This document shows, in pieces, positions 7,973 to 15,707 of a stretch of DNA of 23,122 nt. The stretch's first letter is position 1, and each line of letters opens with the position of its first letter. The notes beneath the pieces were generated by a model that had not been told where the DNA came from, did no database searches, and was given only the letters and a program-made list of their open reading frames with translations. Position numbers and translations under genes: made by a program. The stretch is from the IMG/VR virus record IMGVR_UViG_3300037104_000377, positions 1 through 23,122 of that record. One strand, 5' to 3'. This stretch comes from a virus.

Positions 7973-8479
7973 TCAGACTGGAAGGTTCACGTCTGAGCGG
8001 CCCTCAGGGTCGACGGTGAGATCGAAGTCCACCTCGGTCCCGCGGCGCTTCGTGCCGGGCGCCACATCCTGCAACACCTTCGTTTCCGTCACGAGGGCCG
8101 AGGGGCGGTTCCTGGATCTGGCGCGAACCGTGTGGTCGAACGCCAGCGCGCCGGTGGTCGCGGCGGCGACGGACCGCTCTTCGCGCGTCTGCATCTCGGC
8201 CTCATGCGCCATCTCGATTTCGTTCTCTTCGATGGCACCGCGGTCACGGTAAAGCAGGCCGTTGAACTTGCCCATCTTGCCATGTGCTTCCGCTGCGTCG
8301 CGCGCGCCGAAACGCACCAACTGCTCGATAACCTTTGCCTGCTGTGATGGATCCCAGCCGTGACCGATTTCGGTTTGGCGCCCCGAGCCCAACATCACCA
8401 CATTGATGAGGTTGTTCACCGGCTCGCGGAAATGGAAGTGATGCGTCTGGGTCGATGGGTTGGCGACGTAAAGGGTCAT
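7973..8479 (-). CDS. Phage head-module protein, unknown function
   Basis: 168 residues with ATG at 8479, preceded by AAGAGG; the open frame extends further upstream to 8578, but that overlaps the capsid gene and lacks a binding site. The N-terminus MTLYVANPSTQTHHFHFREP is followed by a charged helical middle (residues about 60-110, rich in Glu and Ala) and an Arg-rich, probably flexible C-terminus. The 'ANP..Q.H.FHFR' opening resembles small proteins encoded after the major capsid gene in similar phages. It may sit at the vertex or connector. I do not recognise a named family. Confidence 0.65.
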   Translation of the reverse strand: MTLYVANPSTQTHHFHFREPVNNLINVVMLGSGRQTEIGHGWDPSQQAKVIEQLVRFGARDAAEAHGKMGKFNGLLYRDRGAIEENEIEMAHEAEMQTREERSVAAATTGALAFDHTVRARSRNRPSALVTETKVLQDVAPGTKRRGTEVDFDLTVDPEGRSDVNLPV

Positions 8480-8489
8480 GCGCGGCCTC

Positions 8490-9518
8490 TTAATAAGGCA
8501 TTGACAAAAGGTACAGTCCTTGCGGGCGGATGCCCCACCCGCTGGTGATCCGCAGCTCATAGATCTGCGTGATCGCACCGTCGGGGGTTGGGGTGGGGAT
8601 CTTCATCGGTGCGTCCATGTCGGCGTACATCAGATTGACCGCCTTCAGTTGCGGCCGAATGTCCGATCCGAAAATGTTGGTGTTGATGCCTGGAAAGTCT
8701 GGCGCTTCGATCTCCGGCATGGTCAGGAGGACGATGTCATTTCCGCCGGCGCCCTGCCCGATGAGCGTGTCATCGAAATACCATTCGAACTGATCGCCGC
8801 TCTCGGTCAGCGTGCCCTTGATGACCTCGGCGATCGTCGATGTGCCGGCGCCGGGACGCTGATACGACGTAACCTGCACGATGCCGGACGTGGCGAAGGC
8901 GAGGAATTCACGTTGCGGCGAGATGACCACGATTTTGTTGTGGATGTTCCCGCCAGACTGCCACATGCCGCTTTTCAACGCGACGATCTCGCCGAGGATC
9001 CAGAGCGCCATCTGACCGTTGTCGTAGTTCCGGACCGTCGTGTTGCCGAACGAATCCGGAGGCAAAGCAACCGTCGTGGCACCGGTGGTATTGAGCAACC
9101 CCTCGCCATTGGCCGGATTGAATCCGGTCAGCAGCGCGGTGCGCATCTGTTGGAAGATGCCCTGAAACGCGGCCAGGTCGAGCCCTGTCGGGACGCTGAG
9201 GGCATATTCGCTGCCGCGCGCCACGTCGTGATGATCCCAGATCGCGCGAGTGCGGATCAGATAGGTCGGGGTCGTATCGTAATTCACGATCAGCGTGGCC
9301 GAGGGCAGCATGTTGCTGGGCGACTGGCCAGCAATGACATCGGTGCGCAGATCGAGGCGATTGATGTAAACCGCCATGTCTTCGGAACCGATCTTGACAC
9401 GCGGCTTACCCCCGGCCAGAGCGGCGAACGCACCGGATGCCTGCGCATAGGTGACGACAAAATCCGGCTCGGAAAAACTCGGCGTGACTTTCGCCTGAGT
9501 TGGAAACATCACGGGCAT
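8490..9518 (-). CDS. Major capsid protein, DUF2184 type
   Basis: A 342-residue protein beginning with ATG at 9518. Composition and motifs fit the HK97-fold DUF2184 family: an N-arm, then LIRTRAIWDHHDVARGSEYA, a helix with QGIFQQMRTALLTGFNPANG, NKIVVISPQREFLAF, LLTMPEIEAPDFPGINTN, and a C-terminal strand region ending GIRPQGLYLLSMPY. The protein forms the icosahedral shell. It follows the protease/scaffold and decoration genes, as expected. A second ATG three codons in could serve, with little effect. It is the most solid head assignment after portal and terminase. Confidence 0.8.
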   Translation of the reverse strand: MPVMFPTQAKVTPSFSEPDFVVTYAQASGAFAALAGGKPRVKIGSEDMAVYINRLDLRTDVIAGQSPSNMLPSATLIVNYDTTPTYLIRTRAIWDHHDVARGSEYALSVPTGLDLAAFQGIFQQMRTALLTGFNPANGEGLLNTTGATTVALPPDSFGNTTVRNYDNGQMALWILGEIVALKSGMWQSGGNIHNKIVVISPQREFLAFATSGIVQVTSYQRPGAGTSTIAEVIKGTLTESGDQFEWYFDDTLIGQGAGGNDIVLLTMPEIEAPDFPGINTNIFGSDIRPQLKAVNLMYADMDAPMKIPTPTPDGAITQIYELRITSGWGIRPQGLYLLSMPY

Positions 9519-9531
9519 GGGGCTGGGTCTT

Positions 9532-10152
9532 TCAGATCAAAAGGAGCGCGGCGTCGCCAGCGATCCACGTTACGGTGCCGGCATTGTAGTTCACGACCTG
9601 ACTGTTCGTGTTCGTGCTGTCCAACCGATATGCGGTGGGAAGCGCGAAGTTGCCGCCAGTCGTTGTGAGAGTGATCTGATAATTCGTCACATCCCAGTAA
9701 AGCGCCGGAGCATTGATCAGTTCGCCAGACGTTAGCGCGGCGATCAGCGCGGCATCACACTTCACGGCGATACGCACCTGACCGCTGCCGCCCATGTAGA
9801 ACGAGACGTAGTTCCCGACCCCGGCCAAAGGCACGCTGTTGCCTGGCACGATCACCATGCTCGATGCCTGATTGAAGACGCTGAAACCGGTCACGCTGGC
9901 CTGGGTCGTGGCGCGCTTGACCGCCGGGCCAAGCCCCTCGGAGCCGGTGCCGTTGTTGTGGATCTCCTGGGAGATCGGGATGCCGCCCCACATCGTCAGC
10001 GTTTCGTTGACATCCAGCGTGCCGCCGCGAAGCCATAGGCGTGAGGACGGTTCGTCCATCGCGAAACCCTGATAATAGCCCTGGGTCTGCTGAACGAATG
10101 GGTTGCGCGGCGTGGTCGTGGCGTAGGGGTTGAAGGTGATGCTACCGGACAT
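9532..10152 (-). CDS. Probable capsid decoration / cement protein
   Basis: 206 residues, ATG at 10152, placed between the protease/scaffold gene and the major capsid gene with only 13 bases to the latter. It is beta-rich with few charges (TLTMWGGIPISQEIHNNG, FSVFNQASSMVIVPGNSVPL, YVSFYMGGSGQVRIAVKCD). Genes at this place in DUF2213/DUF2184 phages usually encode structural cement proteins that bind the shell after expansion. I recognise the general type but not a specific name. No export signal, so it acts in the cytoplasm during assembly. Confidence 0.65.
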   Translation of the reverse strand: MSGSITFNPYATTTPRNPFVQQTQGYYQGFAMDEPSSRLWLRGGTLDVNETLTMWGGIPISQEIHNNGTGSEGLGPAVKRATTQASVTGFSVFNQASSMVIVPGNSVPLAGVGNYVSFYMGGSGQVRIAVKCDAALIAALTSGELINAPALYWDVTNYQITLTTTGGNFALPTAYRLDSTNTNSQVVNYNAGTVTWIAGDAALLLI

Positions 10153-10155
10153 CTA

Positions 10156-11811
10156 TCAGGCTCCCTTGTTGGGGTTGCGCACGATTTTGCCGACCTGGGC
10201 ACCCGTCATGAAATGTTGGAGCCATGCCATGCTGTCGCCGTGGTACGTCGTGATCGTTCGGCCCGCCGCGTCGCGATGCTCGCGGGCCAGGAGCAGGCCG
10301 GCCCGCGCCTGGGCGGGATGGCGCGCCGCCGTGACCGCGTCGGCGTAGACGATGTCCTCGATCGGCGAGAGCATGGCGCTGTCGAGGCTGTCGAACCGGG
10401 ATTCCTTGAAGCGCTCAGAATGCTGCTTGAACCGGCCTAGCAGGCGCTTGCGGTAGTCGATGGACAATTCGCCGGGGTAAGGTGGTGGGGCATGCTCTCC
10501 AAACATCGCGGCGGCGCTGTCAGCCCGGCTCTGGGTGGCGGCGAGGGCGTCTCGCTCCCCGGGCGCAACCTCCGCCGTCATGGTCCTCATGAAGGATTCC
10601 ATGGCCGCGACACGCTCTTTCAGCGCGGCATTCTCCTGATTCATGGCGGCATCCTTCCGCGCGGCATCGGCCTTCTCCTCGTGCTCTTTCTCTTCGGCGT
10701 CCTTGCGGGCCTTATCGTCCTTGTGCTCTGGCTCCCTGGCCTCTTCCTTGGCCCACTTCTCGAAGCCCTCGCCGCCCTCTTTCTTCTCGCCTTCCTCGGC
10801 ATCGGCGCGGCAGTCCTTCGCGTCCTTGCGGGCCTTGTCAGCCTCGGCGCCGCCCTTCTCCAACGCGTCGCACATCGCGGCCTCGTCGGCGTCGTGACGC
10901 TTGCCCCAGTCCTTGTAGGACTCACCATCCTTGCGGGGGCCGAAACGATCCTTGCGCGCGGCGTCGTGCCGGGTCTTGTCTTCGCGTTCTTTGTCATCGG
11001 CGTCGCGGCGCGCCTTATCGGCCTCCATCGCATCAACGCGTTTCATCAACGCGTCGAACTTATCGTTCGCGTCTTTCCGGGCCTTGTCGGCCTCGGCCTT
11101 TTCCTCTTCGGTCATGCCGACAATTTCCTTGATGAGAGTGTCGTTAAGTACGCCAGTTGGCGGGCCGCCCTTGTCCCAGACGCCGGCCCCACAAACGGCC
11201 AAATGATCCAGCGTTGAAGGATCGCCTTCGATCAGAAACGTTTCGCCGTTCAACTCAATCTTTTGATTGCCATCACCGGGTAAGAACACCACGGCCGGCG
11301 ACGTCGAGAGCTGTCCGTCCGTCATCAGGCCAATGGCTTCGGCGTCGTACAAACGGCAGATCGCCCAGACCTCGTCACCCTTCAGATAGGGCAACATCAC
11401 TGTTCCGATCGCGCGATCTCCGAATTCCTCTGAATTCAGATTGGACTTTTCCGGATGCTCCCAGATGATCGGGAGCCCGTTGCATCGTGCGAGGAACTCG
11501 TCGTTCAGATAGATCGAGGCGTCGCGCCATACGAATTCATCGTGGCCGCTGCGGTAACTCAGGCCAGTGCCAGTGACGCGGAGGGCGAACAGTGTCATCC
11601 CGCCAAGTGGCCACGGCGACGGAAGCAACCCGTCCCGCACCTGCCGGGCCGCGTCCAGTTCGGTCATTCGTGGCTTCTGAGGCTCCTCGTCGTCGCCTCG
11701 AGCCACTCTTTCGGCCGCCGCTTCCGCCTGTTTGGGTGGATGACCGGCGCGGATCATTTCGGCTATGTTCGCTGAAATTGTCTCCTGAGAAGAACCGGCC
11801 GCGAGGGGCAT
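10156..11811 (-). CDS. DUF2213-type prohead protease with scaffold-like charged tail
   Basis: 551 residues from ATG at 11811, chosen because AGGAGG (11824-11819) lies 7 bases upstream; the open frame runs further to 11934, but that part is Arg-rich and not convincing. Residues about 45-240 form the DUF2213-like domain (FVWRDASIYLNDEFL, GLPIIWEHPEK, RAIGTVMLPYLKGDEVWAIC, LDHLAVCGAGVWD). Residues about 245-425 are an extreme charged helix with repeated ADKARKDA-like units. The C-terminal 100 residues fold again (SIDYRKRLLGRFKQHSERF). DUF2213 proteins are head maturation proteins, here probably a protease fused to the internal scaffold. The His of WEHP and the Ser of STSPAVV are candidate catalytic residues, which is a guess. 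Confidence 0.75.
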   Translation of the reverse strand: MPLAAGSSQETISANIAEMIRAGHPPKQAEAAAERVARGDDEEPQKPRMTELDAARQVRDGLLPSPWPLGGMTLFALRVTGTGLSYRSGHDEFVWRDASIYLNDEFLARCNGLPIIWEHPEKSNLNSEEFGDRAIGTVMLPYLKGDEVWAICRLYDAEAIGLMTDGQLSTSPAVVFLPGDGNQKIELNGETFLIEGDPSTLDHLAVCGAGVWDKGGPPTGVLNDTLIKEIVGMTEEEKAEADKARKDANDKFDALMKRVDAMEADKARRDADDKEREDKTRHDAARKDRFGPRKDGESYKDWGKRHDADEAAMCDALEKGGAEADKARKDAKDCRADAEEGEKKEGGEGFEKWAKEEAREPEHKDDKARKDAEEKEHEEKADAARKDAAMNQENAALKERVAAMESFMRTMTAEVAPGERDALAATQSRADSAAAMFGEHAPPPYPGELSIDYRKRLLGRFKQHSERFKESRFDSLDSAMLSPIEDIVYADAVTAARHPAQARAGLLLAREHRDAAGRTITTYHGDSMAWLQHFMTGAQVGKIVRNPNKGA

Positions 11812-11836
11812 GTTGCGCCTCCTGGGCGGTTCGAAT

Positions 11837-12046
11837 TTAAGTCGGCGAACCCAATTGATGCACCGCCGCCACGGCCGCGTTGAACGCGATATGCGCCTGC
11901 TCAACCGCTGTCGTGGCCGCTGTATAGGCAGCAAGAGCCGTGGTGTAGGCTGGCGTCGCGGCTGTTACCTGGGTCTGCGCCTCGGTCAGTGTCGTGTACG
12001 CGGCCAGCATGGTGTTGACCGACGTCGTCATGGCGGAACCGCTCAT
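11837..12046 (-). CDS. Small Ala/Thr-rich helical protein, unknown
   Basis: 69 residues, ATG at 12046 overlapping the upstream stop as ATGA (12046-12043). The sequence is almost only Ala, Thr, Val and Gln with a heptad feel (YTTLTEAQTQVTAATPAYTT), suggesting one or two amphipathic helices. It lies in the head operon between two short genes and the protease/scaffold. It may be an internal head or assembly protein. Coupling to its neighbour and the in-module position support a real gene. Low complexity makes any homology claim unsafe. Confidence 0.55.
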   Translation of the reverse strand: MSGSAMTTSVNTMLAAYTTLTEAQTQVTAATPAYTTALAAYTAATTAVEQAHIAFNAAVAAVHQLGSPT

Positions 12047-12267
12047 TCCTCGATCTCGCCTAATTCAATCTCGGCCAGATACGCAGCGGCATCTTCCGCC
12101 TCGCTCGCATCCCCATTACCGAAGTCGGTCAGTTCCAACCGCGCCATATACTCCGCAGCATCCCTCAGCGCCGCAGCCTTGGCCTCCTCGGTTTCTGCCA
12201 CCTGTGCGGCCTTGCGCTCAGCATAAGCCCGCGTGTGAGCCGCCATGGCCTCGGCGTATCCGATCAT
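12043..12267 (-). CDS. Small acidic helical protein, unknown
   Basis: 74 residues from ATG at 12267, which overlaps the minor head gene stop as ATGA (12267-12264) and has AAAGGAGA upstream; an earlier start at 12300 is less likely. It is rich in Ala and Glu with two near-repeats, 'AAEYMARLELTDFG' and 'AAAYLAEIELGEIE', so an internal duplication of about 14 residues is visible. No motif that I know. Position suggests an accessory head-assembly role. It is translationally coupled to the genes on both sides. Confidence 0.6.
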   Translation of the reverse strand: MIGYAEAMAAHTRAYAERKAAQVAETEEAKAAALRDAAEYMARLELTDFGNGDASEAEDAAAYLAEIELGEIEE

Positions 12268-13115
12268 CGGGGTCTCCTTTGCGCACCAAGCGCGATCCAT
12301 TCCTGGCCTTTTTTGGTCAGGAAACCGTCAGGAAGCCGTCGAGGCGAAGTAATGTACTTGTACCAACAGCGGCAGCTCACGGCTTGTCCGACCATTTCAT
12401 ACTCATCGACAAAACCATTTGGCGCTCGTACTAATCCTTGTTGGTGCGCCCATGAATTCCGGATCAGATATGTTTTACCGGCCCGCGCCATGTGCTCCTT
12501 GCGGGCGTCATAACTCGGGTCGTGCTCGCCGTGATCGTGCCACACGCCAGCGATGGCGCCCGCGTCCGTCGCGACGATATCGGCGATGTTCGCGATCAAC
12601 TTGTGACCTTGATCACGATCCACCAACGCTCGTTCATACCTCACCCGCGCGACGCTCTTCCCGATCTCGGTCCGCGTCTCGATCTTGTCGATCGTGTCAT
12701 CACCGCCGGCCGGGATCGAGGTTGACCATCCCTGAAACCGGCTTAGCGTGCGATCAACCGCCTCGCGCCGGTTCAGTTTGATCTTGTTCACGGATGCCGC
12801 GATGCGCCGGTCGAGCTCCGCGTGAAGTTTTGGCCGGATAATCGCCAGGGTGAAGCGTGAAACCTCAGGCACGTATTCGAAGATCTTGCCGCGTTCTATG
12901 AGGCGATCGAAGATTGTTTGGAGCGAGCGGTTCACTTCCGCGTCGATCTTGCCTTCGGGGCCCAGGTCCTGCTCGGCGGCGTTGCGGAGACGGGCGATCC
13001 ACATTTCGATCTGATCAGAGCTGACGTATCCGGCCTCGGATATTTCCGCGATGGCCTGGGCCAGGAGGCGGCGGAACGTTATTCGGCCGCTGAAGCCTTC
13101 ATAAGGTGGGGGCAT
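12264..13115 (-). CDS. MuF-like minor head (head morphogenesis) protein
   Basis: 283 residues, ATG at 13115. The first 180 residues are helical and charged. The C-terminal half has the pattern of the Mu F / SPP1 gp7 domain: HDPSYDARKEHMARAGKTYL, then IRNSWAHQQGLV, then DEYEMVGQAVSCRCWYKYI with the typical C-R-C ending. These proteins bind the portal in a few copies and help form infectious heads. The gene lies downstream of portal, as is usual. The 17-base overlap with the preceding small gene suggests coupled translation. No toxin domain is fused to the C-terminus. Confidence 0.75.
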   Translation of the reverse strand: MPPPYEGFSGRITFRRLLAQAIAEISEAGYVSSDQIEMWIARLRNAAEQDLGPEGKIDAEVNRSLQTIFDRLIERGKIFEYVPEVSRFTLAIIRPKLHAELDRRIAASVNKIKLNRREAVDRTLSRFQGWSTSIPAGGDDTIDKIETRTEIGKSVARVRYERALVDRDQGHKLIANIADIVATDAGAIAGVWHDHGEHDPSYDARKEHMARAGKTYLIRNSWAHQQGLVRAPNGFVDEYEMVGQAVSCRCWYKYITSPRRLPDGFLTKKGQEWIALGAQRRPR

Positions 13116-13302
13116 CGTTAATTCTTGAGGTAGTCCTCACCATCTCTACGACAACGGCGTCTGGAAGGCCATGAAGAGGTTCGCCGGGCCGCTGGTCGCG
13201 AAATATTCCGACAAGCAGGTCGTCGCTGTTCCGGTCATAGACCACCGTCAGTCGCGCGTTACTTCCGTTGTGGTCATGCGCGGTGAACCGACGGCGGCCC
13301 AT
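13099..13302 (-). CDS. Small conserved-looking protein between portal and minor head gene, unknown
   Basis: 67 residues, ATG at 13302, 2 bases after the portal stop, with a strong GGGAGG in the 3' end of the portal gene. The sequence (GRRRFTAHDHNGSNARLTVV; DDLLVGIFRDQRPGEPLHGL) looks like a small alpha/beta protein. It overlaps the minor head gene by 17 bases. No named family is recognised. The strong binding site and location make it a likely real gene. Confidence 0.6.
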   Translation of the reverse strand: MGRRRFTAHDHNGSNARLTVVYDRNSDDLLVGIFRDQRPGEPLHGLPDAVVVEMVRTTSRINDAPTL

Positions 13303-13304
13303 AT

Positions 13305-14783
13305 TTAGGCCCTCCCAGAAAACGTCGGGGGCGCTTCCTCTTTCTCTTCCGTCAGCGGTTCGGGCGGCACATACGCGGCCAGGGCCGCCTCATCGATATT
13401 CAATTGCGCGGAGAACAAATCTCGCCGCGAGTTCACCTCATCCGCGACCCATGCGACGACGGCCGCCTTATTCACCGGATCGAGCAGAGGTGCCATGGAT
13501 TCCAACACTGCGACGGCCGACTTAAACCGGATCTCCTCAGTCTTGACTTTTTCGCTGTCCGGCTCGGCCAGCAGGTTCGGCCACGTCGCGTTGAAAGAAT
13601 TGGTCCACTGATAGAACGCCGTTTCATATGGCACGTTGCGATATTCCGCGATGTCACGCTGGATCGTCTTGTAGAAGTCCGGCGACCATGCTCGGCGCTG
13701 AACGATCTTGTCCATGAACGCGTAGCTCGGCCCCATCTCAATGCGGACCCGATCGATGTAGCGCGCGATCTGTTTCGCGTCCTCGGTGCCCTCCGCCATG
13801 CCGCCGATCATCTCTTCCTGTTCGAGCAGCTTAGCCGGCATCGAGGCGGCCATGGCGATGTTCTTCAGCGAATTATCGCGGGCGAAGCGGGCCGGCCCTT
13901 CCAGGTTCTGGAAATTGAGGCTGGAGATATCCTCCTCGGCTCCAATTGTCAGCACATTACCGGTGATACCGGCCTTCAGCGCGGACCGCTTGATCCCGAA
14001 GAAACTCATGATCCGGTTGTTGATGACCGGGCCGGGAGACTTCATCTTCGCGACCAACAACCCGACCTTTTGGGTCACGTACTGGTCGGTAATCATGCTC
14101 TGGATGAATGTCTTCATCGGGAACAATGCCCGCTGATAGACGCTGCGTCCGACAAATCCAAAGGCGGAACTGGTGAATTCGATGTAAATCGGCTGCTCAT
14201 TCATGATCGTGATCGAGCGCGATGGATGGTAGACCTGATTACCGACCCGGATCGCTTGGACTTTTTGAAACTCGGGTGAGTTCGGATCCTGGTTCAGCAC
14301 CAACGAGCCCGCCGTGTTGAGCGGGTCCAGCACGTTATAGGTCAGATCCAGTTCGTGCAGTTTCTCAATCGGCAAGGGTTGCGCGGTATTGCCGCCCTTG
14401 CCGCGCTCCATCACGGCCAGACTGGCAATGCCGTAGATTCTGGCGGTGCGGTGCAGGTTGTGGGTGATCGTATCCGCGCCGACCCGGCCGGCCTGCTGCC
14501 ATTCCCGCTGGAACGCTGGGATCAGGCGACTCTCGGGGCCACCGGGAATCGTGATTTCCCGCTGTTGCGACTGCGCCATATTGATTGGCGCCTCGGCCAT
14601 TTTCGCGCCGAGCGGGTGCGCGATGTAGATCTCCTTGCATAGCTGGTAGGAGGCGGGGGAGCCCGGGACGATGTCTTCGGCTGAGAGCAGGCGCAGCAGG
14701 ACGGAGCCGATGTTGGCGGTCGTACCGAACTCACTGAATCCGACACCGCCCTCTGTGGTGTTGGCGCCCTGAAAACCTGACAC
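13305..14783 (-). CDS. Portal protein, DUF1073 type
   Basis: 492 residues beginning with GTG at 14783; an in-frame TAA lies just upstream, so this is the only good start. It forms the dodecameric ring at one head vertex through which DNA is packed and ejected. Family features include the N-terminal IVPGSPASYQLCKEIYIAHP, THNLHRTARIYGIASLAV, SITIMNEQPIYIEFTSSAFG, SVYQRALFPMKTFIQSMI and EEMIGGMAEGTEDAKQIARY, where the 'G.AEG..D' region precedes the long crown helices. Length is normal. The Pfam entry for DUF1073 is linked by name to the anti-CBASS protein Acb1, but no paired phosphodiesterase HxT motifs occur at the C-terminus, so I read this as portal only. Confidence 0.85.
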   Translation of the reverse strand: MSGFQGANTTEGGVGFSEFGTTANIGSVLLRLLSAEDIVPGSPASYQLCKEIYIAHPLGAKMAEAPINMAQSQQREITIPGGPESRLIPAFQREWQQAGRVGADTITHNLHRTARIYGIASLAVMERGKGGNTAQPLPIEKLHELDLTYNVLDPLNTAGSLVLNQDPNSPEFQKVQAIRVGNQVYHPSRSITIMNEQPIYIEFTSSAFGFVGRSVYQRALFPMKTFIQSMITDQYVTQKVGLLVAKMKSPGPVINNRIMSFFGIKRSALKAGITGNVLTIGAEEDISSLNFQNLEGPARFARDNSLKNIAMAASMPAKLLEQEEMIGGMAEGTEDAKQIARYIDRVRIEMGPSYAFMDKIVQRRAWSPDFYKTIQRDIAEYRNVPYETAFYQWTNSFNATWPNLLAEPDSEKVKTEEIRFKSAVAVLESMAPLLDPVNKAAVVAWVADEVNSRRDLFSAQLNIDEAALAAYVPPEPLTEEKEEAPPTFSGRA

Positions 14784-14794
14784 GAATTATCCGC

Positions 14795-15373
14795 TCACGG
14801 GCTAGGCGGGGAAGGCTCTTCCGTCTCGGCTGCGCCCATATCCAGCGCCAACGAGACCGGCACCGGTTCAGTCTCAACGGCGGGTTCCGGCGGCGTTACA
14901 ACGGATGGAACTGGCGCGACCACGTCAAACCGTCCCACCACCTGCCGCAGCCCCTTGGCATCCGTGACGAAAGCCAGAACGCGAACCGCCGCCCTAAGCC
15001 CCTGCACGATCAGCGCGGGGCCACCACCTTTCGCGGCGCCGATCCCCGCCTTGAGCGACAACGGATCGCTGGACCGGGCCATGAATGTGTCGCCGGCCAG
15101 GAGCGGCTTGACCGCCTGTTGCGCGTCCTCCGCCGTGATCGGGATCGTCATGGTGTCGCCAACCTGGATCTGTTGGTTGACCTCGGGCGGTCCGCCGAAC
15201 ACGTGTAGTTCGAGGGCGGTGATACGATCCTCCGGGGTAAGTTTGGCTGGCACCGGAACCGGCGTAACTGGCCGCGTGACGGGACCAGGCATGGTGGGCG
15301 GGACGGGGTGTGGAACAGGCTCAGGCGTGAACCCAGGGGCCGGTGGCGTCGGGGTTGGGGTTGATCCGCTCAT
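14795..15373 (-). CDS. Proline-rich protein between terminase and portal, unknown
   Basis: 192 residues from ATG at 15373 with AGAGGG at 7 bases; an ATG at 15433 is an alternative start. The N-terminal 50 residues and C-terminal 35 residues are Pro/Thr/Val-rich and probably disordered (PTPTPPAPGFTPEPVPHPVP). The centre (about 55-155) is ordered: LTPEDRITALELHVFGG, a beta region, then PALIVQGLRAAVRVLAFVTD. I know no family with this plan. It might be a head accessory or a late-expressed host-directed protein. It diverges from the HTH gene at 15483 across 109 bases, so promoters probably lie there. Confidence 0.55.
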   Translation of the reverse strand: MSGSTPTPTPPAPGFTPEPVPHPVPPTMPGPVTRPVTPVPVPAKLTPEDRITALELHVFGGPPEVNQQIQVGDTMTIPITAEDAQQAVKPLLAGDTFMARSSDPLSLKAGIGAAKGGGPALIVQGLRAAVRVLAFVTDAKGLRQVVGRFDVVAPVPSVVTPPEPAVETEPVPVSLALDMGAAETEEPSPPSP

Positions 15374-15482
15374 CGTGGCCCTCTCAGTGTGGTGGAGTAG
15401 ATTTCTCTTGTATTTTGCCGCATTCTGCTGCATACCACCCTTGCGGCGACGGGGATCATCCCAGCCGGACCAAGGACGCATC

Positions 15483-15707
15483 GTGACCCCTGCCGTCCGC
15501 TTCCGAGCCGCCCGCGAGACATTGCGCTGGTCGATCCGTGGCCTTGCTAAAGTCCTGGGTCAGGATGAGCGTAAGGTCCGCCGATGGGAGTCTGGCCAAT
15601 ACGAGCCTCCGACCGAAGTGCTGGAATGGCTGGAGACATTGGCCGCGTTCCATGACGAGAACCCGCTGCCGGGCACTCAACTGGCTAAGATTGGAGCATT
15701 TTGGTAA
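15483..15707 (+). CDS. Small helix-turn-helix DNA-binding regulator (Xre-like)
   Basis: 74 residues on the strand opposite to the head genes, from GTG at 15483 with AAGGA upstream. The helix-turn-helix is at about residues 15-42: LRWSIRGLAKVLGQDERKVR followed by RWESGQYEPP, the classic 'RRWESG...P' recognition-helix ending of Cro/C1-type domains. The C-terminal helix (EVLEWLETLAAFHDE) could dimerise. Its stop overlaps the next start as TAATG, so it is co-translated with the adhesin-like gene. It likely controls this two-gene unit or the divergent promoter, and could act in the lysogen when late genes are silent. Confidence 0.75.
   Translation: MTPAVRFRAARETLRWSIRGLAKVLGQDERKVRRWESGQYEPPTEVLEWLETLAAFHDENPLPGTQLAKIGAFW

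Noticed and set aside
8520-9668. Plus-strand open frame of 382 codons over the major capsid gene
   Set aside because: Antisense to the capsid and decoration genes, with no recognisable domain.
13305-14783. Anti-CBASS (Acb1-like) activity of the DUF1073 protein
   Set aside because: HRT and HPS triplets occur within the portal core, but not as the paired motifs of a 2H phosphodiesterase, and no extra C-terminal domain is present.
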